The notes: a model not told the origin generated them from the sequence alone. A stretch of DNA of 64,000 bases from Kushneria aurantia DSM 21353 (GCF_000382245.1 NZ_KB907871.1:1-64000), one strand, 5' to 3'. Shown: positions 47,098 to 58,158, counted from the first letter of the stretch. Program-made: numbers and translations.

Positions 47098-48368
47098 CGC
47101 TTCCCTGCTCCCTGTAGGGCACCATCGCTATCGAGCCATTCGAGCGCTTCGGCAACGGTAAAAAAAGAGCCGCAGACCAGCACTTCACTCTCGCTGTTGT
47201 GTGCAACCAGCCAGTCGAGACCGGCAGCGGGGCTGTCGGCAGCATAGAGCACCCAGGCGTGGCGCGCTTCGATCAGCGCCGCCAGTGATGCGGCTTCGCG
47301 GCCCCGCGCGCCGCCAAGGGTGACCGGCAGCCAGGCGTCCACGACAGGCGCCAGCGCCTCGATCACGCCGGCCGCTTCCTTGTCGGCCAACATGCCCAGC
47401 AGGGCGATACGATGGACCGATGGTCGCTCGGCCAGGTGGCGTGCCAGATAGTCGGCGGCGTGCGGGTTGTGCGCCACGTCGAGGCAGAAGCGGCCGACCC
47501 ACTGCATACGCCCCGCCAGTTGCACACCGGCAAAGGCGCGACTGCAGGCCTCGGCAACCGGCTCGACGCCGGCCAGCTCGAACGCCATCAGCGCGGCGGC
47601 GGCGTTATCCAGCGGCAGCGCGGGGTCGGGCAGCGCTTCAAGGCGCGCCGGCGCATCGACCGGGCAGCGCCAGCACCAGCCCTCGCCGTCGGCGTGCCAG
47701 GTAAAGTCATCACCGGGGGCGAGCAGCCGCGCTACGCCCAATTCGCGGGCGTAGTCGCCAACGCTTGCCACCATATCGCGGCTACCCAGCACCGCCGGAC
47801 GGCCGGAGCGCATGATACCCGCCTTCTCGCGCCCGATCTGTTCGAGGTCATCGCCCAGGTAGTCGGCATGATCCAGCGCTACGCTGGTGACTATCGCCAC
47901 GTCGGCATCCACCACGTTGGTGGCGTCCAGACGACCGCCCAGTCCTACCTCCAGCACCGCCAGCTCGGGGCGGTGTTCGGCAATAATCAACAGTGCCGCC
48001 AGGGTGCCCATCTCGAAATAGGTCAGGCTGATGTCGCCGCGCGCGGCATCGATGCGTTCGAAGGCAGCGATCAATGCCCTGTCCTCGACCTCGTGACCGT
48101 CGATACGCAGCCGCTCGTTATAACGCAGCAGATGGGGCGAGGTGTAGAGGGCGGTGGTCAGGCCGTGAGCACGACCCAGCGCCTCCAGCATGGCGGCCGT
48201 CGACCCCTTGCCGTTGGTCCCCGCCACCGTAACCAGCCGGCCGGCCAACGGCCGATCGCGCAACTCGAGGCGGTCAGCGACGACGCCCACCCGTTCCAGC
48301 CCCATATCGATGGTTACTAGATGGCGCTGCTCCAGCTCGGCGAGCCACTGCGTCAGCGTGCGCGACAT
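47094..48368 (-). CDS. folC: Folylpolyglutamate/dihydrofolate synthase
   Basis: FolC adds glutamate to dihydropteroate to form dihydrofolate and extends folates with further glutamates. The 424-residue protein begins MSRTLTQWLAELEQRHLVTI. It has the P-loop VAGTNGKGSTAAMLEALG (about 47-64), the YTSPHLLRYNERLRIDG motif and EVGLGGRLDATNVVDADVAI. The ATG at 48368 is preferred to a TTG two codons earlier. It follows accD by 6 bases and overlaps dedD by four. Confidence 0.95.
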   Translation of the reverse strand: MSRTLTQWLAELEQRHLVTIDMGLERVGVVADRLELRDRPLAGRLVTVAGTNGKGSTAAMLEALGRAHGLTTALYTSPHLLRYNERLRIDGHEVEDRALIAAFERIDAARGDISLTYFEMGTLAALLIIAEHRPELAVLEVGLGGRLDATNVVDADVAIVTSVALDHADYLGDDLEQIGREKAGIMRSGRPAVLGSRDMVASVGDYARELGVARLLAPGDDFTWHADGEGWCWRCPVDAPARLEALPDPALPLDNAAAALMAFELAGVEPVAEACSRAFAGVQLAGRMQWVGRFCLDVAHNPHAADYLARHLAERPSVHRIALLGMLADKEAAGVIEALAPVVDAWLPVTLGGARGREAASLAALIEARHAWVLYAADSPAAGLDWLVAHNSESEVLVCGSFFTVAEALEWLDSDGALQGAGKR

Positions 48369-48374
48369 GGCCAA

Positions 48375-49304
48375 TCAGTGCGCCGCGGCACTGCCGTCCA
48401 GCGACTCGCTCTCCTCACCGGGGGTCGCCTCGGGGTCAACGGGCGCCGCCGGGCGAGCGGTCAACTTGCGCAGCAGGCGCGCCAGCCGGCCACGCATCTC
48501 GTTTCTGTGGATGATCATGTCGACGGTGCCGTGCTCGAGCAGAAACTCACTGCGTTGAAAGCCTTCCGGCAGTTTTTCGCGCACCGTCTGCTCGATCACG
48601 CGCGGTCCGGCAAAGCCGATCAGGGCATTGGGCTCGGCAATGTTGAGATCACCCAGCATCGCCAGCGACGCCGACACGCCGCCAAACACCGGATCGGTAA
48701 GCACCGAGATATAGGGCACGCCCGCCTCGCGCAGGCGCTCCAGCGCCGCCGAAGTACGCGCCATCTGCATCAGCGAGAAGAGCGCTTCCTGCATGCGCGC
48801 GCCGCCCGAGGCGGCAAAGCAGACCAGCGGGCACTGCTGCTCGCGGGCGATGGTGGCAGCGCGTACGAACTTCTCGCCTACCACGCTGCCCATCGAGCCG
48901 CCCATGAAGTCGAACTCGAAGGCCACCGCAACTACCGGCTGCCCCTCGAGGGTGCCCTTCATGGCGATCAGGGCGTCCTTTTCTTCGGTGGACTTCTGGG
49001 CAGCCGCGAGACGGTCCTTGTACTTCTTCGAATCACGAAAGCGCAGCCGGTCGACAGGCTCCATCCGGGCGGCGATCTCTTCACGCCCATCACTGTCGAG
49101 AAACCACGCCAGCCGCTTGCGTGCGTTGAGACGCAGATGGTGATCGCATTTGGGGCAGACGTTGTAATGACGCTCAAGCTCGGGCCGGTAGAGCACGGCC
49201 TCGCAGTTGGGACATTTGCGCCACAGACCGTCGGGAATGCTGTTACGACGGTCGGTTCGGGTGGTGCGCCCCATGGAGGGCACAATCTTGTCGAGCCAGC
49301 TCAT
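48375..49304 (-). CDS. accD: Acetyl-CoA carboxylase carboxyltransferase subunit beta
   Basis: AccD with AccA moves the carboxyl group from biotinyl-AccB to acetyl-CoA to form malonyl-CoA. The 309-residue protein starts [20 protein letters not shown] and has the four-cysteine zinc ribbon (CPNC at about 31-34, CPKC at about 50-53), which is also implicated in mRNA binding in Escherichia coli. The crotonase-like core includes [18 protein letters not shown] and [20 protein letters not shown]. Its AccB/AccC partners are at 7513-9347. Confidence 0.97.
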   Translation of the reverse strand: MSWLDKIVPSMGRTTRTDRRNSIPDGLWRKCPNCEAVLYRPELERHYNVCPKCDHHLRLNARKRLAWFLDSDGREEIAARMEPVDRLRFRDSKKYKDRLAAAQKSTEEKDALIAMKGTLEGQPVVAVAFEFDFMGGSMGSVVGEKFVRAATIAREQQCPLVCFAASGGARMQEALFSLMQMARTSAALERLREAGVPYISVLTDPVFGGVSASLAMLGDLNIAEPNALIGFAGPRVIEQTVREKLPEGFQRSEFLLEHGTVDMIIHRNEMRGRLARLLRKLTARPAAPVDPEATPGEESESLDGSAAAH

Positions 49305-49379
49305 TGGAAATACGATTCCATGTGGTGGGTAATCAAACGGCGCCGCGCACCGGGGCACGGCCTTGTCTGGCGACCATTA

Positions 49380-50042
49380 TCAATCATCGATACCGCTCGG
49401 GGCCAGCCCGTCGAGGGTTCCTGTTGCCATGGCGGCTCTCGAGGCGCACTCGATAAAGGCCGCCATGCGCCGGTGATCCTTGATACCGGGAGCGCTCTCG
49501 ACCCCGCCGGAGACATCCACCGCCAGCGGCTTCACTCGTGCCACCGCTTGCGCCACGTTGTCGGGGGTGAGCCCGCCGGCCAGAATCACCGAACCGGCCA
49601 GCTCGGCGGGAATACGCGACCAGTCGAAGCACTCACCGGTACCGCCGGGCACACCGGGGCGATAAGCGTCGAGCAGCAGTCCGCGGGCGGCGGCGAAGCG
49701 TTCGGTCTCACGCGCCAGGTCGATGTCCTCGCGCATGCGCAGCGCCTTTATCCAGCTGATGCCGTAAAGGTCACACGCCTCGGGCGGCTCCTCGCCGTGG
49801 AACTGCAGCAGGTCGAGCGCGCCGGCACAGCGCGCGATCAGATCAGGCGTCTGGTCGACGAACAGCCCCACCCGGGTAACGAAAGGCGGCACTCGCGCTG
49901 CCAGCACTTCCAGCCGGTCGGGGGTGATGGCACGGCGGCTTGCAGGCCACATCACGAAGCCGACGGCGTCGGCACCCAGCGCCACTGCCGCGTCAACGTC
50001 CTCCTCGCGTGTCAGGCCGCAGATCTTGATGCGGGTTCTCAT
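49380..50042 (-). CDS. trpF: Phosphoribosylanthranilate isomerase
   Basis: TrpF catalyses the Amadori rearrangement of phosphoribosylanthranilate in tryptophan synthesis. The 220-residue single-domain barrel begins MRTRIKICGLTREEDVDAAV, where the Cys in KICG is the catalytic base. Other motifs are GFVMWPASRRAI, DLLQFHGEE and the phosphate site SVILAGGLTPDNVAQAV / VDVSGGVESAPGIKD. It is separate, not fused to TrpC, as in Pseudomonas. It overlaps truA by four bases (ATGA). No trpB/trpA follows here; accD comes next. Confidence 0.96.
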   Translation of the reverse strand: MRTRIKICGLTREEDVDAAVALGADAVGFVMWPASRRAITPDRLEVLAARVPPFVTRVGLFVDQTPDLIARCAGALDLLQFHGEEPPEACDLYGISWIKALRMREDIDLARETERFAAARGLLLDAYRPGVPGGTGECFDWSRIPAELAGSVILAGGLTPDNVAQAVARVKPLAVDVSGGVESAPGIKDHRRMAAFIECASRAAMATGTLDGLAPSGIDD

Positions 50043-50983
50043 GGGCGCCCCTCCTCCGGGATCTCGTCCGGCTGTGACGGCCGACGCGGCTCGCCGCGAT
50101 AGACCGGGCGTCGGTAGTTTGACGGCGGCAGGCGGCGCTCGCCGCTCCATTCGCCGCGAAACCACAGCGGCGACGGCCCCAGCGGTTCGCGCGGCAGATC
50201 GAAACGCGCGTCGTAATAGACATCGACGAAGTGCAGACCCTGGGCCGGCGCGGTCGCTTCGGCGCGGCGGCGATCACCCCGGGCGAGAATATCGCCACAG
50301 CGCTCGACGCCCTGACGGCCGTCACCGACGGTGAGCAGCGCCCCGGCAATGTTGCGCACCATGTGGTGGACAAAGGCGTTGGCCTGAATATCGATCACCA
50401 CCAGCGGGCCGATGCGCTGCACTTCGATGAAATGCACATGGCGCCAGGGGGTGCGGGACTGGCAGCCGGCGGCGCGAAAACCGGAAAAGTCATGCTCGCC
50501 CACCAGCGCCTGCGCCGCCTGCTGCATACGCTCGACATCCAACGGTACGCGGTGCCAGATCATCTGCTCGGCGTCCAGCGCCGGCGGCACCGGCTGGTTG
50601 GCAATCAGATAGCGATAGCGCCGCGCCAGCGAACAGAAACGGGCGTGAAAATCCAGCGGTACGGGGTGCGCCCAGCGCACCGATACATCGCGCGGCAGAT
50701 TGACGTTGGTGCCCATCACCCAGGCCTTGAGGGTACGCGGCCGATCGCAGTCGAAGTGGACGATCTGGCGGCTGGCGTGAACGCCGCTATCGGTTCGTCC
50801 GCTGCACATCACCTCGAGCGGTGCGACGGCCACCTTCGATAGCGCCTGCTCCAGCGCCGCCTGCACCGAAGGGCCGTGTCGCAGGCGCTGCCAGCCCTGG
50901 TAGTGGGTGCCGCGATACTCGATACCCAGCGCAATGCGCCCGGCAATGCGTTCGTTCTCGTCGATGGGCTCAAAAAGGGACAT
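50039..50983 (-). CDS. truA: tRNA pseudouridine synthase A
   Basis: TruA forms pseudouridine at positions 38-40 in the anticodon arm of many tRNAs. The 314-residue protein has IALGIEYRGTHYQGWQRLRH near the start, the catalytic aspartate in CSGRTDSGVHASRQIVHFD (about 61-79) and NAFVHHMVRNIAGALLTVG (about 200-218). The C-terminal 50 residues are an Arg/Pro-rich extension beyond the Escherichia coli length (270). It is coupled to trpF and follows fimV. Confidence 0.96.
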   Translation of the reverse strand: MSLFEPIDENERIAGRIALGIEYRGTHYQGWQRLRHGPSVQAALEQALSKVAVAPLEVMCSGRTDSGVHASRQIVHFDCDRPRTLKAWVMGTNVNLPRDVSVRWAHPVPLDFHARFCSLARRYRYLIANQPVPPALDAEQMIWHRVPLDVERMQQAAQALVGEHDFSGFRAAGCQSRTPWRHVHFIEVQRIGPLVVIDIQANAFVHHMVRNIAGALLTVGDGRQGVERCGDILARGDRRRAEATAPAQGLHFVDVYYDARFDLPREPLGPSPLWFRGEWSGERRLPPSNYRRPVYRGEPRRPSQPDEIPEEGRP

Positions 50984-51032
50984 GGCACTCGGTCAAACAG
51001 GCAATGAGACGACCCGGCGCGCGGCGGCACAC

Positions 51033-52826
51033 TCAGCGCTTGTGGCGCTGCCCGTGGCGCGCGCTTTCGGGGCGCTCATTATCCGTATCCTCGGGGGAAA
51101 ACGCCACCTTCGAGCCACGCGCCCTGTCCCCCGTGCCGGGCTCTTCGGGCAGGCCCGGCGCGGACAGTTGCAAGCCGGAAGTGTCGATATCCACACTGGG
51201 GCGGCGCTGCTGTTGACGTTCACTCTCCTGCAGTTCCAGCTCCTGGGGCGTCAGCAGAGAGAAGGCACTGCTCGACGTATCGACTCTATCGCCCCGCTCC
51301 TGCGGCTCCTCGGTATCGTCCTCGCTCTCCCCCGACGCTACGTGCTCGGGCGTCGACGGCGCTCTCGGCTCGGCCTCATTAGCATCCCGTTGCGCGCGCG
51401 CTGCGCTCTCCTGCGGCGCTGCCGACTGACCGGCCTGCGCCTGCGCCTGCTGCTCCTGCTCTCTGAGCGCCAGCGCGGCCAGCGCCTGCTTCAGAATCTC
51501 GCTGTCCGGATAGTTTTGCTGCCCCGATTCCAGCAGTTCGCGTGCCTGAGCCAGGCGCCCGTACTGCTCGAAGATGGCCGCTTCATCGCGTATCGCCTGC
51601 GCCTGGGTCTCCTCGGGGCTGGGCGTGGCACTGTCAGCGCCACCGCGCGACGCACTCCGGCGGTCAGCCTCGGCATTCTCCTGCTCCGGTGCCGAAGTCT
51701 GATCGCTCTCGTCACCCTCTTTTTCGGTCGACGCCGCCAGCCCGATTTCGTCGGCGGTGACCGGGCGGTAACGGCGTTCGCGCCAGGCGCGCAGCGCTAT
51801 CAACAGTACGGCAAGCAGTGCCAGTCCCGCTGCCAGCCACAGCCAGGGAAAGCCGCCAGCGGCGGCAGTCGACGCGCTGGCGGGGGCAGCAGGCTGCGAG
51901 GTTTCGCCAGAGGGTGAAGACGACGCCTGCTGCGCCGCGTCAGCGTCCGGCGTGGCAGCCGACGCGCTGCCGGCACTGGCAGCGTTGCTGATGCTATCAG
52001 CGGAATTCGGCGTGGCAGGCGGCGCCTCGCCGGCGGGCGAGGGGGCATCGGTGAGCGACGCCAGGCGCTGCTCATCAAGGCTATCGAGGCGCGCCGCCAA
52101 CTGCTGCTGACGCTCGTCGAGCGTATCGATCAGCTCGGCGGTACTACCGCCGGCACTGAGCGTGGAGGAGAGCGAGGTCTGCGCCATCTGCTGCGCCTGC
52201 AGACGCTCCTCCAGTTCATCGACCCGGCTGCGCAGCGCAGCCAGCTCGGCAGCGGCAACGCCATTGGCAGCGCTGCCGCTTTCGGCAGACGGATTGGCGG
52301 CGCCACTGCTGCGCTCGCGGCTCACTTCACGTGGCGCCGGCGGCTGGCGTGCGTTGCGCGGATTGGCCAGCGCCGCCAGCGAATCGGCCGGTGCCATCTG
52401 CTGCGTGGTATCGTCGCCACCACCGGCGCCGAGCGACGGCAGCAGGGTGATGCGCGGCGTAATCGCCCCCTGCGGCCAGCGCAGGGTGATCAGCGTCTGC
52501 AGCATGGCGCCAGCAAACGGACGAGTACCGCGCATGCGGAGATAAAGCGCCCCCGGCGAGCCCTGTACATCGAGCCGCAGGGTGTCGGTAGCGGCACTGC
52601 GCGACAGCCCCAGTGCCTGCCACAGCCGCTCATCGGCCAGCGACGCCTGTATCTGATCGGCGCTCAGCGCACCGCTGTCGATCAGCGGCACCCTCGCCTG
52701 CAGCGGTTGATTGAGCCCCGAACTGACCTGCGGCATCCCCACTCCCAGCGCCTGCGCCGGCGAAGCGGGCAGCAAAAGCGTTAAAAGCAGTGCGGCAAAC
52801 AACGTTATGGCACGCCCTGATGGCAT
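51033..52826 (-). CDS. fimV: FimV/HubP-like polar organiser, short form
   Basis: FimV/HubP proteins mark the cell pole and help place type IV pili, flagella and chemosensory arrays. The 597-residue protein has a signal peptide (ITLFAALLLTLLLPASPAQA) and the FimV N-terminal domain (ALGVGMPQVSSGLNQPLQAR onward, to about 130). A coiled coil follows (LRSRVDELEERLQAQQMAQ, about 190-255), then one membrane helix (FPWLWLAAGLALLAVLLIAL, about 324-343) and an acidic cytosolic part with a TPR-like segment (YGRLAQARELLESGQQNYPD). I see no LysM motif and it is shorter than Pseudomonas FimV (about 920). It sits between asd and truA as in Pseudomonas. Confidence 0.88.
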   Translation of the reverse strand: MPSGRAITLFAALLLTLLLPASPAQALGVGMPQVSSGLNQPLQARVPLIDSGALSADQIQASLADERLWQALGLSRSAATDTLRLDVQGSPGALYLRMRGTRPFAGAMLQTLITLRWPQGAITPRITLLPSLGAGGGDDTTQQMAPADSLAALANPRNARQPPAPREVSRERSSGAANPSAESGSAANGVAAAELAALRSRVDELEERLQAQQMAQTSLSSTLSAGGSTAELIDTLDERQQQLAARLDSLDEQRLASLTDAPSPAGEAPPATPNSADSISNAASAGSASAATPDADAAQQASSSPSGETSQPAAPASASTAAAGGFPWLWLAAGLALLAVLLIALRAWRERRYRPVTADEIGLAASTEKEGDESDQTSAPEQENAEADRRSASRGGADSATPSPEETQAQAIRDEAAIFEQYGRLAQARELLESGQQNYPDSEILKQALAALALREQEQQAQAQAGQSAAPQESAARAQRDANEAEPRAPSTPEHVASGESEDDTEEPQERGDRVDTSSSAFSLLTPQELELQESERQQQRRPSVDIDTSGLQLSAPGLPEEPGTGDRARGSKVAFSPEDTDNERPESARHGQRHKR

Positions 52827-52881
52827 CGGTCTCCTCCGGGTGTCGCGATGATTTCGGCGCCCAACGATTCTAACGCCCGAT

Positions 52882-52909
52882 AAAAAGGGCGCCTCTACCC
52901 GAGGCGCCC
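52882..52909 (-). terminator. Terminator of asd
   Basis: GGGCGCCTC (52887-52895) pairs with GAGGCGCCC (52901-52909) around a 5-base loop. On the minus strand the stem is followed by TTTTT (52886-52882). It isolates asd from fimV. Confidence 0.85.
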
Positions 52910-52936
52910 CGTATCACAGCGACAATAGCGATGGCG

Positions 52937-54052
52937 TCAGTGGCGCTCGACCAGCAGTGCCAGCATGCGGCGCAGCGGCTCGGCGGCGCCCCACAGCAGC
53001 TGATCGCCGACGCTGAAGGCGCTCAGGTACTCGCCGCCCATCGCCATCTTGCGCAGTCGGCCTACCGGCACGCCAAGGGTGCCGGTCACGGCCGCCGGCG
53101 TCAGCCCGGCCAGCGTCGCCTCCTTGTCGTTGGGCACCACGCTGACCCAGTCGTTGTGACGTGCAATACGGTCCTCGATCTCATCTATCGGCACGTCGCG
53201 CCTGAGCTTGATGGTAAAGGCCTGGGCGTGGGAACGCATCGAGCCGACCCGCACGCAGATACCGTCGATCGGCACGGTATTGGGGGCAAGGCCGAGAATC
53301 TTGTTGCTCTCGGCGTTGCCCTTCCACTCCTCCTTGCTCTGGCCGTTATCCATCCTTTTATCGATCCACGGCAGCAGGCTGCCGCCCAGCGGGGCGCCGA
53401 ACTGCTCGATGGGGAACTGATCGCCACGCATCGCCTCGATCACCTTGCGGTCGATATCCAGAATCGCCGAGGCGGGGTCGTCCAGTTCGGCACGGGCGGC
53501 GTTGCCGGCCATCGCCATCTGCTCCAGCAGCTCGCGCATGTTCTGGGCACCGGCCCCGGAGGCAGCCTGATAGGTCATCGAGCTCATCCACTCGATCAGG
53601 TCGGCCTCGAAAAGACCACCCAGCCCCATCATCATCAGGCTGACGGTACAGTTGCCGCCGGCGAAGGTCCTGAAACCGTCGTCGAGGCGCTGGTCGATCA
53701 CATGGCGGTTGACCGGGTCGAGCACGATCACCGTATCGTCGTGCATGCGCAGACTGCTGGCGGCGTCGATCCAGTAGCCCTTCCAGCCGGACTCGCGCAG
53801 CCTGTCGTAGACCTGACCGGTATAGTCGCCGCCCTGACAGGTGACGATGACATCGAGCGACTTGAGCGCCTCGAGATCAAAAGCGTCCTTCAGCGGCGGC
53901 ACTTCGACGCCCACGTTCGGACCCGGCTGACCCACCTGGGAGGTGGTGAAAAAGACCGGCTCGATCCGTTTGAAGCCGTTCTCCTCGCGCATGCGATCAA
54001 GCAGCACGGAACCTACCATGCCACGCCAGCCGACAAATCCGGTTTTCAACAT
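52937..54052 (-). CDS. asd: Aspartate-semialdehyde dehydrogenase
   Basis: Asd reduces aspartyl phosphate to aspartate semialdehyde, the branch point to lysine/diaminopimelate, threonine and methionine. The 371-residue protein starts [20 protein letters not shown] (NADP-binding) and has the catalytic cysteine in [20 protein letters not shown] (about 133-138). A conserved [13 protein letters not shown] segment (about 272-284) lies near the active-site His. The start at 54052 is chosen over an ATG 14 codons upstream because the Rossmann strand begins at once. It lies 115 bases after leuB and has its own terminator. Confidence 0.96.
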   Translation of the reverse strand: MLKTGFVGWRGMVGSVLLDRMREENGFKRIEPVFFTTSQVGQPGPNVGVEVPPLKDAFDLEALKSLDVIVTCQGGDYTGQVYDRLRESGWKGYWIDAASSLRMHDDTVIVLDPVNRHVIDQRLDDGFRTFAGGNCTVSLMMMGLGGLFEADLIEWMSSMTYQAASGAGAQNMRELLEQMAMAGNAARAELDDPASAILDIDRKVIEAMRGDQFPIEQFGAPLGGSLLPWIDKRMDNGQSKEEWKGNAESNKILGLAPNTVPIDGICVRVGSMRSHAQAFTIKLRRDVPIDEIEDRIARHNDWVSVVPNDKEATLAGLTPAAVTGTLGVPVGRLRKMAMGGEYLSAFSVGDQLLWGAAEPLRRMLALLVERH

Positions 54053-54167
54053 GAATAAGTACCCCGAATGGTTATCGTTGAACGAATGCGACACGGCCCG
54101 AGGGCGTGCCGTTCTGAATAGTAAAATGGTAGCTTAGGTGCATTCTGAAAAGCCGACCAACAGCGGA

Positions 54168-55262
54168 CTACTTCTGGTCGCCCGCCTTTTTGAATGCCGC
54201 CACGACGGCATCGCCCATCTCGGCGGTCGACACCCTGGTGGTACCTTCATAAGCGATATCGGCAGTGCGCAGGCCGTCGTCCAGCACCGCGCCCACCGCC
54301 TGCTCGATGCGACCGGCAAGGGAGGCTTCGTCGAGCGAGTAGCGCAGCATCATCGCCACCGACAGAATCGTCGCCAGCGGATTGGCCTGCCCCTGGCCGG
54401 CGATATCCGGCGCGCTGCCGTGACAGGGCTCGTACATGCCCTGCCCTGACTCGTTGAGCGAGGCCGATGGCAGCATACCGATCGAACCGGTCAGCATGGC
54501 GGCGGCGTCCGACAGGATGTCGCCAAACATGTTGCCGGTGACGATCACGTCGAACTGCTTCGGTGCGCGCACCAGCTGCATGGCGGCGTTATCGACGTAC
54601 ATGTGCGACAGCTCGACGTCGGCATACTCCGGCGCCAGCTCGTTCATGATATCGCGCCACAGCATGGTCACTTCCAGCACGTTGGCCTTGTCGACGCTGC
54701 AGAGCCTTTTGCCGCGTTTTTGCGCCATCTCGAAGGCCACCCTGCCGATGCGGCGAATCTCGTGCTCGTCATAGACGTAGGTGTTGTAGCCGTAGCGGCT
54801 GCCGTCGTCGCGGGTCTCGCGGCCGCGTGGCTGGCCGAAGTAGATGCCGCCGGTCAGCTCGCGCACGATCATGATATCGAGCCCCGATACCACTTCCGGC
54901 TTGAGACTCGATGCCGCCACCAGCTGGGGATACAAAATCGCCGGGCGCAGGTTGCCAAACAGCCCCAGCTCCTTGCGCAGTACCAGCAGCCCCTTCTCCG
55001 GGCGCTTGCTGATATCCGACATGCTGTCCCACTGCGGCCCGCCCACGGCGCCGAGCAGCACGGCGTCGGCGGCCCGGGCACGCTCCAGGGTGTCCGCGGC
55101 CAGCGGCACGCCGGAGCGGTCGATTTCGGCACCGCCCACCGGCGCCTCGTCGATGGCGATATCCAGCCCCTCATGGCGGCAGGCTTCCAGCAGGCGCCGC
55201 GCCTCGCGGGTGATCTCCGGGCCGATGCCGTCGCCGGGCAGTACCAGAATCTTCTTGCTCAT
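54168..55262 (-). CDS. leuB: 3-isopropylmalate dehydrogenase
   Basis: LeuB oxidises 3-isopropylmalate and decarboxylates the product in leucine synthesis, with NAD+. The 364-residue protein begins [20 protein letters not shown]. It shows [15 protein letters not shown], the metal-binding aspartates in [20 protein letters not shown] (about 244-263) and [18 protein letters not shown]. It is the last gene of the leuC-leuD-methyltransferase-leuB run. Confidence 0.97.
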   Translation of the reverse strand: MSKKILVLPGDGIGPEITREARRLLEACRHEGLDIAIDEAPVGGAEIDRSGVPLAADTLERARAADAVLLGAVGGPQWDSMSDISKRPEKGLLVLRKELGLFGNLRPAILYPQLVAASSLKPEVVSGLDIMIVRELTGGIYFGQPRGRETRDDGSRYGYNTYVYDEHEIRRIGRVAFEMAQKRGKRLCSVDKANVLEVTMLWRDIMNELAPEYADVELSHMYVDNAAMQLVRAPKQFDVIVTGNMFGDILSDAAAMLTGSIGMLPSASLNESGQGMYEPCHGSAPDIAGQGQANPLATILSVAMMLRYSLDEASLAGRIEQAVGAVLDDGLRTADIAYEGTTRVSTAEMGDAVVAAFKKAGDQK

Positions 55263-55271
55263 GTGTTTTCC

Positions 55272-56057
55272 TTAAAACGGCTCCCTGGTGGCCCAGAGCA
55301 CCAGCATATCGGTAGTGAACGATCCATCATCAGCGATCTCGAAGGCATCACGCACTTCCTGACCGACCTGACCCTGAAGGTGCAAAATCGCAGCGCGCAT
55401 CACATCAGGGGTGCGCATACGCGCAATCCATGTCTCGAAATCCAGCCGCAGGCGCTGACGCGTGCTGGATGTCATGACAAGCCCGGCCTCACCGACCATC
55501 TGCGCCCATTCACTCGGGGCGTAATCGCGAACATGGCTGGTGTCGCGCAGCATCTCGACCGTTTGCAGAAAACTATCGAAAAGCGGCTGCTCGGAGGCCG
55601 TCACATCAATGAATGCCGCCACGCCGCCGGGCTTCAGAACGCGCCGGGCTTCACGCAGTGCCAGCCCGACATCGCGCCAGTGATGGGCAGAGAAACGGCT
55701 GCACACCATATCGAAGCTGTCATCGGCAAAAGGCAGCGCCTCGGCAACGCCCTGCACCGTCCGGATATTGTCCAGCCCGCGCTCGGCAGCCGCCCCGGCC
55801 ACGACTTCAAGCATCCGTGGCGACAGGTCATAGGCGACGATCTCATCAGCCAGATCGGAAACCCTGAAGCTTACGTGACCGGCGCCACAGCCAAGATCGA
55901 GCACTCGGGCATGACACAACCCCTTGAGACGCTCACGCAGCTGATCAAATTCCTGGCCTTCGGCGTGAACGCTGCTGCTCAGGTAGGCTACGGCCTGCTC
56001 GCCGAACTGTCGCTCGACAACGCCGCTGTGGTTCTTTTCCGAGCGCGTCTCATGCAT
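55272..56057 (-). CDS. Class I SAM-dependent methyltransferase in the leu operon
   Basis: The 261-residue protein starts [20 protein letters not shown]. It has SAM motif [16 protein letters not shown] (about 49-63), an acidic motif II region ([18 protein letters not shown]) and motif [17 protein letters not shown], with SAHHWRDV following. It belongs to the UbiE/BioC-like group, but the substrate is unknown. The start overlaps the leuD end by 8 bases, and leuB follows after 9 bases, so it is co-expressed with leucine genes. The same insertion is known from Pseudomonas. Confidence 0.85.
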   Translation of the reverse strand: MHETRSEKNHSGVVERQFGEQAVAYLSSSVHAEGQEFDQLRERLKGLCHARVLDLGCGAGHVSFRVSDLADEIVAYDLSPRMLEVVAGAAAERGLDNIRTVQGVAEALPFADDSFDMVCSRFSAHHWRDVGLALREARRVLKPGGVAAFIDVTASEQPLFDSFLQTVEMLRDTSHVRDYAPSEWAQMVGEAGLVMTSSTRQRLRLDFETWIARMRTPDVMRAAILHLQGQVGQEVRDAFEIADDGSFTTDMLVLWATREPF

Positions 56058-56697
56058 CGCGAAACAGCCAGGGCTGGGCAGCACGATGACGGGTTTCGAA
56101 CTCGCGAATGGCCTCAGAGTTGTCGGTCAGCGTCAGGCCGATATCATCCAGTCCGTTTTCAAGGCAGTACTTGCGGAAGGGGTCCACCTCGAAGGCGATG
56201 ATGTCGCCGTCGGGGCGGTGAATCCGCTGTGCGGACAGATCGACATCAAGGCGATAGCCCGGCGTGGCCTCGACCGCCTGAAACAGTTGCTCGACGGTGT
56301 CGTCATCGAGCGTGATCAGCAACAGGCCGTTCTTGAAGGCGTTATTGAAGAAGATATCGGCAAAGCTCGGCGCGATAATCACACGAAAGCCGAAGTCCTC
56401 CAGCGCCCAGGGCGCATGCTCGCGGGAACTGCCGCAGCCGAAGTTGCGTCGCGCGAGCAGCACGCTGGCGCCCTCGTAGCGCGGCTGATTGAGCACGAAG
56501 TCGGGGTTGCGCGGGCGCTGCGCACAGTCCTGTCCCGGGTAGCCCTCGTCGAGATAGCGCAGCTCATCGAACAGATTGGGGCCGAAGCCGGAGCGCTTGA
56601 TCGACTTGAGAAACTGCTTGGGTATGATCAGGTCGGTGTCGACGTTGGCGCGATCCAGCGGCGCGACCAGACCCTGCAGGCGTTCGAACTTTTTCAT
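56050..56697 (-). CDS. leuD: 3-isopropylmalate dehydratase small subunit
   Basis: LeuD with LeuC converts 2-isopropylmalate to 3-isopropylmalate. The 215-residue protein begins [20 protein letters not shown] and has [19 protein letters not shown] and the swivel-domain motif [20 protein letters not shown] (about 76-95). Length is normal. It starts 12 bases after leuC. Confidence 0.97.
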   Translation of the reverse strand: MKKFERLQGLVAPLDRANVDTDLIIPKQFLKSIKRSGFGPNLFDELRYLDEGYPGQDCAQRPRNPDFVLNQPRYEGASVLLARRNFGCGSSREHAPWALEDFGFRVIIAPSFADIFFNNAFKNGLLLITLDDDTVEQLFQAVEATPGYRLDVDLSAQRIHRPDGDIIAFEVDPFRKYCLENGLDDIGLTLTDNSEAIREFETRHRAAQPWLFRDA

Positions 56698-56709
56698 CGT
56701 CTGGTCTCC

Positions 56710-58158
56710 TTAGGCACTCATCGCATCGGCGCGATCATAGTCATAACTTCGCACGTCGACGAAGTGGCCTTCGATGGCCGCGGCCGCCGCCATCGCCGGG
56801 CTCACCAGATGCGTGCGGCCGCCGTAGCCCTGGCGCCCCTCGAAGTTGCGGTTCGAGGTCGAGGCGCAGTGCTCACCGGCGCCCAGTCGATCGGCGTTCA
56901 TGGCAAGGCACATCGAACAGCCCGCTTCACGCCACTCGAAGCCGGCATCGAGGAAGATGCGGTCGAGCCCCTCCTGCTCCGCCTGACGTTTGACCAGCCC
57001 GGAGCCGGGCACCACCATCGCCTGTTTGAGGCTCGACGCCACTCGGCGCCCCTTGACCACGGCGGCAGCGGCGCGCAGGTCCTCGATACGCGCGTTGGTG
57101 CAGGAGCCGATGAAGACGCGATCGAGGCGAATGTCGGTCATTTTCTGACCGGCGCTCAGGCCCATGTACTCAAGCGCCCTTTCGAGGCCGCGGCGCGCGG
57201 TGTCATCGGCAGCATCGGCCGGGTCGGGCACTCGCTCGTGGACGCCCACTACCATCTCGGGGCTGGTGCCCCAGCTGACCTGGGGTTCGATGGCGGCGGC
57301 GTCCAGCGTGACCACCCGGTCGAAGACGGCATCTTCGTCGGAAACCAGCTCACGCCAGCTTTCCACCGCCGCGTCCCACTGAGTGCCCCGCGGCGCGAAG
57401 GGGCGCCCGGCGACGTAATCGATGGTGGTCTGATCGACCCCCACCAGTCCCACCCTGGCACCGCCCTCGATCGCCATGTTGCAGATCGTCATGCGGCCTT
57501 CCATGGAGAGATCACGAATCGCGCTGCCGGCGAATTCCAGCGCATAGCCGGTGCCGCCGGCGGTGCCGATCCTGCCGATAATCGCCAACACGATATCCTT
57601 GGCGGTGACATGGGGAGCAAGTTTGCCCTCCACGCGCACCTGCATGTTCTTCATCTTGCGCTGAATCAGGCACTGGGTGGCCAGTACGTGCTCGACCTCG
57701 GAGGTGCCGATACCGTGGGCCAGTGCCCCAAAAGCGCCGTGGGTGGCGGTATGCGAGTCGCCGCACACCACCGTCATGCCCGGCAACGTGGCACCCTGCT
57801 CGGGGCCGATGATATGCACGATACCCTGGCGCACGTCGTTGATACCGAAGGTCTCGATACCGAAGCTGGTGGTGTTGTCATCCAGCGTCTGCACCTGAAT
57901 ACGCGAGACATCATCCTCGATACCGGCGATGCCCGCGCTGCGCTCCTTCGCCGAGGTCGGCACGTTGTGGTCGGCGGTGGCGATGTTGGCATCAATGCGC
58001 CACGGCCGACGGCCGGCCAGCCGCAGCCCCTCGAACGCCTGCGGCGAGGTCACTTCGTGCAGCAGGTGACGGTCGATATAGATCAGCGAGGTGCCATCCT
58101 CGCGGCTCGATACCAGATGCGATTGCCACAGCTTGTCGTAGAGGGTCCGGCCCGCCAT
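56710..58158 (-). CDS. leuC: 3-isopropylmalate dehydratase large subunit
   Basis: LeuC carries the [4Fe-4S] cluster of isopropylmalate isomerase. The 482-residue protein has the cluster cysteines in [13 protein letters not shown] (about 350-362) and [10 protein letters not shown] (about 418-427), plus [20 protein letters not shown] near 135-154. It begins the minus-strand leu operon; AAGGAGTGG lies just before the ATG. The divergent LysR gene across a 169-base gap is its likely regulator. Confidence 0.97.
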   Translation of the reverse strand: MAGRTLYDKLWQSHLVSSREDGTSLIYIDRHLLHEVTSPQAFEGLRLAGRRPWRIDANIATADHNVPTSAKERSAGIAGIEDDVSRIQVQTLDDNTTSFGIETFGINDVRQGIVHIIGPEQGATLPGMTVVCGDSHTATHGAFGALAHGIGTSEVEHVLATQCLIQRKMKNMQVRVEGKLAPHVTAKDIVLAIIGRIGTAGGTGYALEFAGSAIRDLSMEGRMTICNMAIEGGARVGLVGVDQTTIDYVAGRPFAPRGTQWDAAVESWRELVSDEDAVFDRVVTLDAAAIEPQVSWGTSPEMVVGVHERVPDPADAADDTARRGLERALEYMGLSAGQKMTDIRLDRVFIGSCTNARIEDLRAAAAVVKGRRVASSLKQAMVVPGSGLVKRQAEQEGLDRIFLDAGFEWREAGCSMCLAMNADRLGAGEHCASTSNRNFEGRQGYGGRTHLVSPAMAAAAAIEGHFVDVRSYDYDRADAMSA

